This document shows, piece after piece, positions 24,425-35,107 of a stretch of DNA of 64,000 nt. Under the pieces are notes generated by a model. That model was not told where the DNA came from. It made no database searches and worked only from the letters and a program-made list of their open reading frames with translations. Position 1 is the first letter of the stretch, and each line of letters opens with the position of its first letter. Origin of the DNA: Plantago major (lineage: Eukaryota > Streptophyta > Magnoliopsida > Lamiales > Plantaginaceae); NCBI GenBank assembly GCA_026545765.1, contig CM048840.1:1261265-1325264 (forward strand), written 5' to 3'. The translations under genes were made by a program, and so were the position numbers.

Positions 24425-25703
24425 GTCATGAACACAAAATTGGTGTTGTTTATATTGAGGTGCTTACTGTTTATTTTTTGGTTAATACATCTTTGTGATT
24501 TTTTGGTCAATTAATTTACGTTGAATTTTTGTTGTATGGTTCAATAATATAAGGGATCATTTTCCATGATGCCTTTAGATTGAAAAATATGTTGTCGTGT
24601 CTACTTCTCATTCTAGGACACTTTAGATTCAAAAATATTGTTTCATATTGTAAAATGCTGATCTATTTATGTCTGATCCTTCTTTTGTAGTAATAAAATT
24701 TGTTTGGTGGATCATTATTGTACTCCGGTTGATTTTTCCGGCGTACTAAATTAATAGTTGAGTACTTATAGTGGGTAAAATAAAAGGTGAGTATCATTTG
24801 TGGCACAACTTAAATAGTTGAGTATCATTTGTGAAATTAGCCCTATTAATACCTTGTGGGTATGTTTGCTTAGAGACCATTTCTAAATTATCCGTTAATT
24901 ATGGAAACGAAATACGTCCACTCACCTACGGTTTTAAGGAAAGTTATAAATTATAATCAAGGCGGTTTGTTTATAAATTTCATTTCATGAATCATTATCT
25001 TCGAATATATTTCACAGGAACTAACAAACATGACCTCACCTAGTGGCACCGAGGCCAATGTTATGCGGAAAAATGGTGGTTCCATGAACATTATTGTTTC
25101 CATGGACAGCATCAGTTCCGTAAATCATCGGAATCCCAAGCCTAGTCTCCATCGCACCTTGCTGCAAACCGTCGATCATATCAGCCCAATCGGATGACCT
25201 CGCATTTTCGAACGGCTTGCTTCCTCCTCCACTCAACACACTACCTACATTTTCATCAATCACAAACAAGTTCCAAAATCAATAAGTGCTACATTTTCAT
25301 TAATCACAAGCATAATCCAAAACCAGTAAGTGCTACATTTTCATCGATCAGAAACAAGTTCCAAAATCAATAAGTGCTACATTTTCATCAACCACAAGCA
25401 TAATCCAAAACTAGTAAGTGCTACATTTTCATCGATCACAACCAATTTCCAAAATAAATAGAGCTACATTCTCATTAATCAGAAACTTAATCCAAAATTA
25501 ACAAGCAAAATAAATAAATGAACAGTTAGCAAGTGATCGTAAGAAATTAGACCTATAAAGCGTTCTCTGAGAACGGAAGGAGAAGCGACGCTACGCTCGA
25601 TCTGAGTCATCTGACCGATCTTCTCGGCGACAGTCATGCGGGAGAGAAGGTCCTTGACTCGAGCTTCGACAGATGCATTATGGTCTCTGTAGATGCAATC
25701 CAT
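19045..25703 (-). CDS. GH3 beta-glucosidase-like, copy B with altered substrate clamp
   Basis: Paralog of copy A with the same nine exon lengths (151, 205, 91, 146, 244, 105, 186, 202, 470 nt): 25703-25553, 25244-25040, 23011-22921, 22785-22640, 21974-21731, 20949-20845, 20758-20573, 20051-19850, 19514-19045. Total 599 codons, open, and all junctions GT-AG. Kept: D95, the KH of AKHFVGDGG, nucleophile D285 and acid/base E491. Changed: residue 286 is Cys (ISDCEA, codon TGT where A has TGG) and residue 434 is Phe (TITFEG, TTT where A has TGG). In barley ExoI these two tryptophans sandwich the +1 sugar, so the change predicts a looser aglycone site or altered activity. No signal peptide is seen. 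A TIR element and an AT microsatellite enlarge intron 2. Confidence 0.93.
22097..22230 (+). mobile_element. tRNA-derived SINE in GH3-B intron 4
   Basis: Counterpart of the SINE in GH3-A intron 4. It has the same A-box-like TGGCACAATGG and the GGAAACGGCCTGTTCGCAG core. Its shared position means it was inserted before the GH3 duplication. Confidence 0.6.
23776..24843. mobile_element. Non-autonomous TIR transposon in GH3-B intron 2
   Basis: A 1068-bp element with about 99-bp terminal inverted repeats (23776-23874 and 24745-24843) beginning GGGCTAATT. Each repeat holds two internal copies of ACAAATGATACT. Long TIRs suggest a Mutator-like or foldback element, but no clear 9-bp duplication was found (left flank AAACTTAA, right flank TATTAATAC). 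It is absent from intron 2 of GH3-A, so it is younger than the duplication. The interior has no transposase and includes a long AT microsatellite. Confidence 0.8.
24342..24421. repeat. (AT)n microsatellite
   Basis: About 40 uninterrupted AT dinucleotides inside the TIR element. Such a run can extrude as a hairpin and is expected to be highly variable in length. The exact length here may also be an assembly estimate. Confidence 0.95.
25262..25480 (+). repeat. About 44-bp minisatellite in GH3-B intron 1
   Basis: Four to five direct copies of the same GTGCTACATTTTCATC unit as in GH3-A intron 1, with different point changes. This shows separate drift after the duplication. Confidence 0.8.
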
Positions 25704-25974
25704 ACCTTGCTTATTGATTGATTGGTACCGTATATCTCAGCTTACAGATGACACAGTGACTCGATCGCTTTCTAAATTCCGTCTGTATATTGGGAATCGT
25801 CTCGGTGAAGTAGTGTAGTTGTTGGGAATACTAAGTCCACTATGGTAGAAGATGGAAATATTGTATAATGATTCATCAAGATAGAAATAAGATGTGATAA
25901 TTTCGGGTAAAAGTCTCCCACTTAACTGCAAGTCTGCAACTAGTATCTTTCTAATTGGTAATTTTTGGTTGTTA

Positions 25975-26673
25975 GGACTTCTTCAACAGATTCCCAAACC
26001 GAGTCCCAACGGTTTGGGACTCTGGCTCAGACCGTGAGGCACAGCGCCTCTTGCCTTTTTTTATTTTTCATTTCTTTTCTTGTTTTCTTTCTTTTCTTTC
26101 TTGTTTCTTGTTTCATTTCCTCTTTTCTTGTTTTCTTTCCTCTTTTCTACTTTTATCTTTTTTATTATTTTTCATTTTTCTTGAATATTTTCATATGATA
26201 ATAATTATATGTAGCAATAGAAATATACTTATACATTACTTCTCAAATTTAAAATACATATTATTTGAATTCAAAATTACACTTGTAGAATGTAGTATTT
26301 TAATTGTTGTAATTTTCATTTTCAATTATTGTAATTTTCAATTTCAAGTATTGTAATTTTCAATTTCAAATATTGTAGTTTTTTTAAGTAATGTAATTTT
26401 TATTTTCAAGTAATATATTTTAAAAAATTAATGTGATTTTGTTATAATTAATTAACGATATTTTAATAAATTCAAGAATAAAGTTTGAGAGGAAATGAGA
26501 AAAGAAAATGAAATGAAAAATCAAGTTTGAAAGAAATGTGAAAAGAAAATTATTTTTGGGCCTCACTGTTGAAATAGAGAATTGTGGAGAGTTGCAAAGT
26601 GATTTGCAGTAAGTGGAACGCTGACGTGGCAGAGATTTTGGGACTGAATGAGTTGCAACTGCTGAAGATGGCC
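25975..26673. mobile_element. PIF/Harbinger-like MITE
   Basis: A 699-bp element between TTA at 25972-25974 and TTA at 26674-26676. The termini are imperfect inverted repeats of about 35 bp (GGACTTCTTCAACAG at left, complement of the right end GGCCATCTTCAGCAG). The interior is T-rich with TTTTCTT runs and AATTGTAATTTTCA repeats and no coding capacity. The aligned position in unit A lacks it. Confidence 0.7.
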
Positions 26674-26676
26674 TTA

Positions 26677-27139
26677 TACCACCTTACCTCCGTCCCGATC
26701 TGAACTTCCAGTCACCATTTTAAACAATCTAAATAATCATTTGTCATTCGTGAAATACAAAATGGTTTACAAAAACAAATTTAACCTTTCATTATTAAAT
26801 GATGAACTTTGCGAGATATCATTATTAATATCACATGTTTTATTACAAACATCGCATATTTAGTTAAAGATATCACATGTTTAGAATTGTAGTCAATGTA
26901 AGTACGTATAATGCATGATTATTAAACACACCGTGTTCGAAGTTTAATATTAAACGTTTTTAGTTAATATGTGATGTGATGTTGATCTGGTTAGCCCGAT
27001 ATGGTAAGTCGCAATGGTAAGTTAATGTGCTCTGTTATGACTACTAACATTTTATCCTTTCTCCTTTAATCTCGCAATGGTAAGTCGTCATTGGCATGCC
27101 TGTAGTTGTTTCTTTTGCTATTCCATTGATAAATACTTA
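26677..27139. other. Spacer between the MITE and the copia element
   Basis: AT-rich non-coding sequence. Its end (about 27045-27139) aligns with 15570-15680 in unit A. It contains two ATCGCAATGGTAAGT-like short direct repeats near 27000 and 27070. No gene seen. Confidence 0.5.
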
Positions 27140-27144
27140 CAATG

Positions 27145-27455
27145 TATTAGAGATGCACAAATTCTTGTATACTATAACAGAATTTGTACAAGAAAGCAAA
27201 GCAGATGAAGGCAAAGAAAGAAAACGGCAAAGTCGCATTCCGGAGATTACGTTTTATGTTTAAGTAGAAATGCATTTTGTACATTATGCATTAATTGTAG
27301 TACCTTACAGTTAGAAGTTAGTTGTAGAAGAGTTGTATATACTTGGCTCATTTCATCTTCTTCTTCACTTGTTTTTCATTCAATTCTCTCTATTGTTCAT
27401 CTTGTAAAGAGAGATTCTTCTGTAATTTTGTTGATTCAATACAAGATTATTCACA
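27145..27455 (+). repeat. 5' LTR of the split copia element
   Basis: 311 bp starting TATTAGAG and ending TTCACA, directly before TGGTATCA. The LTR opens with TA and not the canonical TG in both copies, so this was already so in the inserting element. Confidence 0.92.
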
Positions 27456-27467
27456 TGGTATCATTCG
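27456..27467 (+). other. Primer-binding site (initiator tRNA-Met)
   Basis: TGGTATCATTCG directly after the 5' LTR. The first eight bases match the canonical TGGTATCAGAGC of plant copia elements and the rest has diverged. Confidence 0.75.
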
Positions 27468-27568
27468 CCTCTCGATCTTGAGGTTTCCGAATTCGCATCT
27501 CTGATCAATTTGGTTCAATTTCGTTCCGAGATTTTCTTTTCTCTGTGTTTTCTGCACATTTCTATTCA

Positions 27569-28833
27569 ATGGAGAACTCTACTCCTAATTCTGATGTTCC
27601 TGTTGTTAATACAACGATTCCTGTTTCGACTCGAAATCCAGTTGAAGATTCAACTTCACCATATTACATTCATCTTGCCGATGTTGGTATGAGTATTTCT
27701 CGAGAGATTTTCAATGGCGATAACTATCTTTCTTGGAGCAAGACGGTTATGATGAATTTGCAGGCTAAGAATAAAGATGCATTTGTTGATGGTTCGATCA
27801 CTATTCCATCGGTTTCTACTACAGATCCTGTGTTGTTGGTTGCTTGGCAAAGAAACAATAGTCTTGTGCTATCTTGGGTCATGATGGCGATTACTGAGAT
27901 TCAGAATTTCTTTGATATCACTATTACGTATGAGGCTTGGGAAGAATTGCGTGCTCGATATGTCAAATGTGATGGTCCACGTGTCTTCCAGCCGAAGAAA
28001 GAATTGAGCTCAATTCAACAAGGTTCGCAAATGGCAACTGTTTATTATAATGCTTTCAAAGGCTTATGGGATGAGTATAGCAGTTATAGGATTTTACCTA
28101 GTTGTACTTGCGGAGCTATGACTAAATGCAGCTGTGATATGTTTAAATCTGTGGTTGAGACTCAAAATCAAGACTGTTGTATGAAGTTTTTGGTTGGTTT
28201 ACATGAATCTTTTGCTCATATTAGAAGGCAGCTCTTAATGCAGTTGCCTCTTCCTTCTTTATCAAAGATTTATTCAATTTTGTTGCAAGAGGAGAGTCAA
28301 AGATGTTTGCAGCCTAATGTGGTTAATTCTATGGCTATGTTAAGTGTTAATTCTGGGAAAGGGAATGGTATGGTTTGTGCTGCTAACAAATTTGCTAAGT
28401 TTCAGCCTAAAGGAAGACTAGGCCACACTGTACTCATTGTGATCAATCAGGCCACATTACTGAGTCTTGTTTCCAGATTCATGGCTTTCCTCCTGGATGG
28501 AAAGAAAGATCTACAACTCCTAAGTATCAAAAGTATCCTCATGCAAAGCAGCAATTTCAGAGGAATTTTAAGTCAACTGCTGTAGCTGTGCAAGTTGATT
28601 CTACTCAGCCTACTAATGATCAACAACTAACATATGATGATTTTACTTTTGATCAATCTGCATATCATCAATTTTTAGCTTTTCAGAAGTACCAGTCTGA
28701 TGTCATGGAGAATAAGGCTAGGCACACAGCTGCTACTGCTATTGCTTCAACTTCACAGGCTTCTGGAAATGCATCAGGTAACACAGATATGATTAAGACT
28801 ACAAGAAGGTTTTTTCAGTATGAATGTACATAG
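27569..28833 (+). pseudogene. Copia gag with Copia-N domain, frameshifted
   Basis: Gag of the split copia element. It starts at the ATG at 27569 (MENSTPN). A retrotransposon Copia-like N-terminal domain (YYIHLADVGMSISREIFNGD, about residues 28-50) is followed by the UBN2-type gag core (LSWSKTVMMNLQAKNK to LLQEESQR). A frameshift near 28415 takes the main ORF out of frame just before the CCHC zinc knuckle. The knuckle is still readable in the next frame (CTHCDQSGHITESC). That frame then runs to a stop at 28831-28833, where a T-run marks a second slip into the protease. Confidence 0.9.
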
Positions 28834-29667
28834 TAATGCTCATGTTATTTCAAGTTGGATTTTGGATACTGGTGCCTCTGATCATATGATTTCGGATAAG
28901 AGTCTTTATTGTTCTATTCCTTCAACTGTTGATATTACTATAAACTTGCCAAATGGAGATCAAACTAAAGCAATTCTTATTGGATCTGTGAAAATTTTTG
29001 AAACTTTAATTTTAGAAAATGTCATGTATGCACCTGCTTTTGGTTTTAACTTGTTGTCCATCTCTAGTCTCATAAAGTCTGGAAAGTTGGCTGCTTGTTT
29101 TCTCTCTAACAGATGTTTTTTACAGGATTTGAAAACACACAAGCTGATTACTTGTGCTGAAGTTAAAAATGGCCTTTATCATCTTAAAGATTCAATGACT
29201 GCTGTTAGAGATGATCAACCAGTTGGATTAGTGAATGCTGCAAGTTCTCATGTTTCTAGTTCTATATGGCATGCAAGACTAGGACATGTACCTTATAAAA
29301 AGCTCTGTACTTTACCTATTATAGGTCTTTCTACTTGTAATAAAGATGTTGTTTGTGATACTTGTCAGTTTGCAAGACAAAAGCCCCTTCCTTTTCCACA
29401 TAGCATTTCCTGTACTAACGTTTGTTTTGAGATGATACATGCTGATATCTGGGGACCATGTCAAGTGGTTTCTTATGACAATTACAGATATTTTCTCACA
29501 ATTGTAAATGATTTTACAAGGTGTACTTGGCTCTTTCTGATGACACAAAAATCAGAAGCAAGACAACATATTGTTAATTTCTGTACAATGGTTAAAACTC
29601 AACTCAATACTAATGTGAAGTGTATCAGATCAGACAATGAACAATAATTTATGTTTAATGATTTCTA
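28820..29667 (+). pseudogene. Copia protease and first half of integrase
   Basis: Aspartic protease motif LDTGASDHM at about 28863-28890, then GAG-pre-integrase with the H-C-C residues (HARLGH, CDTCQFA) and the start of the integrase core (HADIWGP, IRSDN). Two changes in the SDNGQEF block give SDNEQ followed by a TAA at 29645. The gene is then cut at 29672 by the Athila element. The rest resumes at 38040. Confidence 0.88.
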
Positions 29668-29672
29668 TAAGT

Positions 29673-30935
29673 TGATAAGCTCAAATTATACCCTAAAAAG
29701 CAATTAGAGAATAAGCTGTAGTTGCAGACTAAAGCCTAACTCGTGATTGATCTCTAGGGAATTAATTAAGCTACGTAGCAGTGAGAGTAAATAGATACTT
29801 GCGAGTAACAATTTGATTGATGTTTTGGTTGTACTTCTAACTAGTTTAACTAAAGCTAAGATTACGATTAACAATGAGAGAAAGATGAATACAGTAGCAA
29901 GATCCAATTATGCTAATTCGAACTAGGGATAATACACATATATGTCACATAGTCGTTGTACAGTAAATCAATCAATCCGATTCAACCAATTGTTCTTAGA
30001 AAATATTATACTGGAGAAATCGTGAGTCGTCAATTCACGATCCTTAAACATGAACAATTTAGAGAATTTAATACGGACTTATCAAATCGAAGGTTTTTAC
30101 GAAGATTTTATACAAGACTAACCTATATGAGTGCTTTGATAAACCCTAGAACGAATATGCATAATCTTCACATACTACTGTATTCAAAGGTGTTTAGTTA
30201 CTCATACTTGAGATTTGCATGCAAGGATTCATGCTAATGATCATATGAAACATAGATGAGAAACTTGCATGCAATAACATACAATTCAGTCAATAGAGAT
30301 AAGAACAAATTGTAAAGAAGAAAGCAATAGAGAAATCAATACCAATAATCCTGATGAGTAAAATTAATGAATAACCAACCTCCAAAGATGTCTCAATGTT
30401 AATGTCTGAATCTAGGAGCTCTTTTTTCTCCAAACTAGGTTAAAAGAAGTATGAAAGAAAAAGAATCAAAATTCTAATCTAATAAGGAAAACAAAACTAA
30501 TCCTGCGTCTCTCGCCGCGGCGAGCCTTCTTGATCGCAATATATATCCAACTCGCATAATCTCGCCGCAGCGGACCAATCCCTTTGTTGCGGCGAGCTTC
30601 AATCTTCAAAACAGGAGCTCATTCGCAAAATCTCGCCGCGGCGAACCAATTCCTTCGCCGCGACGAGTCTTCTCAAATTACAGAAGATGACCACTCGCTA
30701 AATCTCGCCGCGGAGAGCCATGCTGGAAGTTTCAATACCAAGCTCGTAAAATCTCGCCGCGGCGAGCCATGCTAACCGACTTGTTCTCATACGGCTCAGA
30801 AGACAACGATTTCTACAAAACACAAACAAAACACCAAAGCGTAAAAACGAACTAAAAAGACTACAAAAGTAAAGACAAAGACTCACAAAAACCGCTAAAA
30901 AAGACCATATGAGACGTTAGAATATTGTCTCATCA
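29673..30935 (-). repeat. Athila LTR (3' LTR in element orientation)
   Basis: 1263 bp, about 97% like its partner outside one GC-rich block. It holds seven variants of a CTCGCCGCGGCGAG palindrome at 30511-30766, described separately. It begins TGATAAGC and ends ATTGTCTCATCA on plus. Confidence 0.9.
30511..30766. repeat. GC-rich palindrome cluster in the left Athila LTR
   Basis: Perfect 14-bp palindrome CTCGCCGCGGCGAG at 30511-30524 and 30753-30766. Variants lie near 30561, 30585, 30632, 30654 and 30704. They stand in otherwise AT-rich DNA, often in pairs about 14 bp apart, within a loosely repeated unit of about 75-90 bp. Confidence 0.9.
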
Positions 30936-32281
30936 AAATCTCCAAACCGAACCTTTGCTCGTCCCCGAGCAAACAAACAAATTAAAGACAACTAGACTTA
31001 GCCTACGACAAATAATAACACAGAAACGAGTCAATCTTCCAAGTGACCGAACTCTACTATTGTAAGCGTTAAATTCACAAGATGCAAAAGGTTTGCACTC
31101 AACTGGCGTTGACAGAAATAGTGCACAAAAAAATCCTGTAATAGAGTTTCTCAAGTAAATACACTTAAGTCTAACTCTCCAATCCCTCACAAGGAAATCC
31201 TACACATCTCTCTCTCACACTCTAGAAGTGTCCAGTAGGTTAATCACTCAAGGAACAATAAGAGAAAAGGAATGTGACTTTCGTCACAAAGGTGTCTCAA
31301 ATACCTCATGCAATGTACTCAATCAGTTAAGTCAGAAGGGGCTTTTCCTTGCGCACAACAACTTGTCGGAGCATACAACCAAACTTCCATATCACCACAT
31401 ATTTGCATACAATAAATTAGATGCTAATTAATTTGGCCACTATGCACTCTTTTAGTCTCACTTTTTTGGTAGTGTCTATTTTACCGAAGTCTGCACTTTT
31501 GTGCGTGTCAGTTTGGTATACGTGCCATCAACCCTCACGGACATATGGCTTTTTAGGACCACGCCGGTATATAGGTAGTATTTGAAACACGCCCAACACG
31601 ACTACGGTGATGACAAGCACCATAGATACACTCCGAGACAATTCAGCTAATCAGGGGGAATACATATTACAATATTCGAACAATAACATCATCACGCAGT
31701 AGATTTCTTCTCCCCAAACCGGTTCTTCGCAATGCACTGGCTTTCGACAAAATGAAACATGAAGAGCATGTTGTTCGTCATACTTAACTCAACTGAGAAC
31801 ACATGAGAATGAAAAGGCGCAAACAAGAGGGTTTGCACTTCCCGAAAGGATCACACAAGCGCCAGTACAATATTTTTTCATCGACTTAAAGTTTCTCACC
31901 GGCTTTTGGACTAAAGAGTTAAACAAACTTGCTATTTACAGGAAAAACAAACTTACGAGATCTTAAGTTCACTACACTATCTAAGCTGGGAATCGTGCGA
32001 AACGTAAGCAACAAACAAGTTTAACAATCACAATAGAAGTTTTCGTAACTTGGAAGAACGACTCACGAAAGATTCTAGAGAAGGAAAGAAAAATCACCAA
32101 AACAAACAGAAAGTAAAGGACGAAAGACTCTAGAGACTCGGAAAATAGAGAAAACGCAGACAAGACACTAGAGAGCACATTCCCCCTCCCCAAACCTAAA
32201 CTCAAGCATGTCCTCAAGCGCAGAGTAGAAAAGAAAAAGAATGGGGTCAACAGTGACTTGCATGTGATGTATAGTTTAGAG
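30936..32281 (-). other. Athila 3' non-coding region downstream of integrase
   Basis: About 1.35 kb between the integrase stop and the 3' LTR. Many Athila elements carry an extra ORF here, but I see no protein longer than about 127 codons and no family match, so the extra ORF is absent or lost. Purine-rich GGTTTGGAGATTT on minus directly precedes the LTR and is the likely polypurine tract. Confidence 0.6.
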
Positions 32282-33283
32282 TCATGTACTGGACTCGAAG
32301 AGTTCGACCACTTCTTCTGGTCGCTCAATGTACCCGTGAAAGTATGGTTTAACTCGCTGCCCATTGACCTTGAAGGTGGAACCGTCAGCGGAATTCAAGA
32401 GTTCGACAGCACCATGCGGTGCCACATGAATTATTGTGTACGGTCCATCCCAACGCGAACGCAGCTTTCCTGGAAACAATTTAAGACGAGAGTTAAAAAC
32501 TAAAACTTTCATACCTGGGTGCAAGTCCTTGTGGATTATCCCCTTGTCATTATACCCTTTTGTCTTCTGCTTGTAAATCTTTGCATTCTCAAAGGCAAGG
32601 TGGCGGAGTTCTTCCAGCTCGGAGATTTGCAGCAATCGTTCCTCCCCAACTTCTTGCATATCGAGATTGAGCTCCTTGGTGGCCCATGCCGCTTTGTGCT
32701 CCAACTCCACGGGAAGATGACAAGCTTTGCCATAAACCAACCAGTAGGAGGTTGTACCAATAACAGTCTTGTAACTAGTTCTGTAAGCCCACAGTGCATC
32801 AGCTAGCTTGGTTGACCAATCCTTACGATTTGATTTTACGACCCGTGTGAGAATGCTCTTGATTTTCCTATTGCTGACTTCCACTTGACCAGAAGTTTGT
32901 GGGTGGTATGCAGTTGCGACACGGTGTTGCACTCCATACTTCACAAGCAGGTTCGCAAATGAACGGTTAATAAAATGAGATCCGCCATCGCTAATGATTG
33001 CTCTGGGTGTATCAAACCTACTGAAAATATTCTTGGACAAGAAAGAGTGCACAACTTTGGAATCGTTAGTTCTGGTGGCCATAGCCTCCACCCACTTAGT
33101 CACATAGTCTACTGCAACAAGAATATATTCATTACCATTACTTTTGGGAAAGGGTCCCATAAAGTCAATACCCCACACATCAAAGGGTTCTACAACAAGA
33201 TTGTTGGTCAAAGGCATCTCATTACTTGCTAATGTTACCACTACGCTGACATGCATCACAACTAGCGCAAAACTTATTAGCAT
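32282..33283 (-). pseudogene. Athila integrase core and C-terminal region
   Basis: Gypsy-type integrase with DDE residues: D in [12 protein letters not shown] in [11 protein letters not shown] in [16 protein letters not shown]-terminal chromodomain-free tail follows ([19 protein letters not shown]). It ends at 32282. It is joined to the preceding RT/RNase H ORF by a frameshift near 33230, within the NISK-RNEM segment. 333 codons are open otherwise. Confidence 0.9.
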
Positions 33284-34980
33284 CTTTAAACAGAGAGGGC
33301 CAAAAGAAACCTGATTGAAGAACCTTCAGGGTGGTTTTCTTCCCGTTGTAGTGCCCTCCACACTGCATGGTATGACAGAAGGTGAGAACACTGCTTACTT
33401 CACTCTCTGGAATGCAGCGCCGTAGGATGTCATCAGCTCCCTCTTTGAAAAGGTGGGGGTCATCCCAAAAGTAGCCATTGGTTCGGCGCGCAAAGTTCCT
33501 TCTTTCCTGCGAAGACATGTTAGCGGGGAAAACACCTGCAACAAGAAAATTCACAATATCTGCAAACCAAGGCTCTAAGCTAACAGAGAAAAGATGCTCA
33601 TCAGGTAGGTCATTGGGAATAGGTGGAGAAGTGGAGATTGTCGTAGGATCAAGCCTAGACAAATGGTCAGCAACAAGATTATCTTTACCACACTTATCAA
33701 CTATTTCACAATCGAACTCCTGTAACATCAAAACCCACCGAATGAGGCGCGGCTTAGAATCACTCTTCGCTATGAGGTGGCGGATCGCAGCGTGATCCGT
33801 GTGGATGATCACTTTGAACCCTTTCAGATACGAACGGAATTTATCCAATGCGAAAAGAACATCTAGGAATTCTTTCCCAGTTGTGGTGTAGTTAACCTGC
33901 GCAGGGTTAAGAGTCTTGCTGGCATAGTAAATCACATGAAAATTTCCATTTATCATTTGTCCTAAAACCGCACCTAAAGCGAAATCAGAAGCGTCGCACA
34001 TAATCTCAAAGGGTAAGGACCAGTTAGGGGCAACAACAATGGGAGCAGAAACGAGCTGCTCTTTCAAGATGTTAAAGGCCTGCATGCATTCATCATTGAA
34101 AACAAAAGGCACATCTTTCATAAGCAAGTTGCTCAAACACTTAGTAATTTTTAAAAAATCCTTAATGAATCTCCTATGAAAACCAACATGCCCAAGAAAA
34201 GATTGCAGCTCTTTCACACAAGTGGGAGGGGGAAGTTTAACAATCACATCAAGCTTTGCTCTATCAACTTCTATCCCACGTTTTGAGACTACATGCCCTA
34301 AGACAATTCCTTCTCTAACCATAAAGTGACTTTTTTCCCAGCTAAGAGTTAAATTACACTCAATGCAGCGTTTAAGCACTTTGTCAAGTTTATGCAAGCA
34401 ATCAGCAAAAGAATCTCCAAAAAGAGAGAAGTCATCCATGAAGACCTCTATAAAATCCTGCACCATGTCAGAAAATATAGAAAGCATGCATCTTTGAAAG
34501 GTAGCAGGAGCGTTGCAGAGTCCGAAAGGCATTCTGGGATATGCAAAAGTCCCATAGGGACAAGTAAATGTCGTCTTCTTCTGATCCTCCTGAGCAATGG
34601 GTATTTGGTAGAAACCTGAAAGACCATCCAAAAAATAATAGAACTCTCGCCCAGCAAGGCAGTTAAGCATCTCATCAATGAATGGCAGAGGGAAGTGGTC
34701 TTTCTTAGTGGCTGCGTTTAGTTTCCTATAGTCAATGCACACACGCCACCCAGTGGTTTTTCTTACCGGGACCTCTACGCCCTTCTCGTTTGTTTCGACA
34801 TTAACCCCCGACTTCTTAGGAACTACATGCACATGACTCACCCATCTACTATCAGCTATAGGGTAAATTATGTCGTGCTCAAGCATTTTAAGGATCTCAG
34901 TTTTCACTACATCTTGCATGACAGGATTAAGCCTGCGCTGGGGTTACCTAACATGTTTATCATCATCTTCTAAACTTATC
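33222..34980 (-). pseudogene. Athila reverse transcriptase, RNase H and integrase zinc finger
   Basis: RT domain from about 34919 with [35 protein letters not shown] and the catalytic FMDD in [10 protein letters not shown]. RNase H follows with [13 protein letters not shown] and TDHAAIRHL. The HHCC finger ends [11 protein letters not shown]. Upstream, the linker (IGWGIGDIKGIS, CTQRISLEDD) is readable but interrupted by a TAA where the conserved VRQPQRRLNP has its first Q (about 34945). That is a C-to-T nonsense change if the ancestor had CAA. Confidence 0.92.
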
Positions 34981-35107
34981 CTCTGTGTGCAACGGGTTGC
35001 GCTAATGCCCTTAATGTCTCCAATTCCCCATCCTATGGCCGCAGAATTCTCCTTAAGAAGCTCAACAAGTTGGTTCTCTTCTTCCTTTTGCAATTTCGAA
35101 GAGATTA

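Noticed and set aside
24280..24510. ORF encoding an alternating Ile-Tyr run
   Set aside because: Translation of the (AT)n microsatellite, not a gene.
30511..30766. Regularly spaced palindromes resembling a CRISPR-like array
   Set aside because: They are in plant retrotransposon LTRs, vary in spacing and sequence, and recur in the partner LTR. There are no cas genes and no unique spacers.
30584..30775. Short ORFs across the GC palindrome block of the LTR
   Set aside because: Open by composition only; they differ between the two LTRs and lack any similarity.
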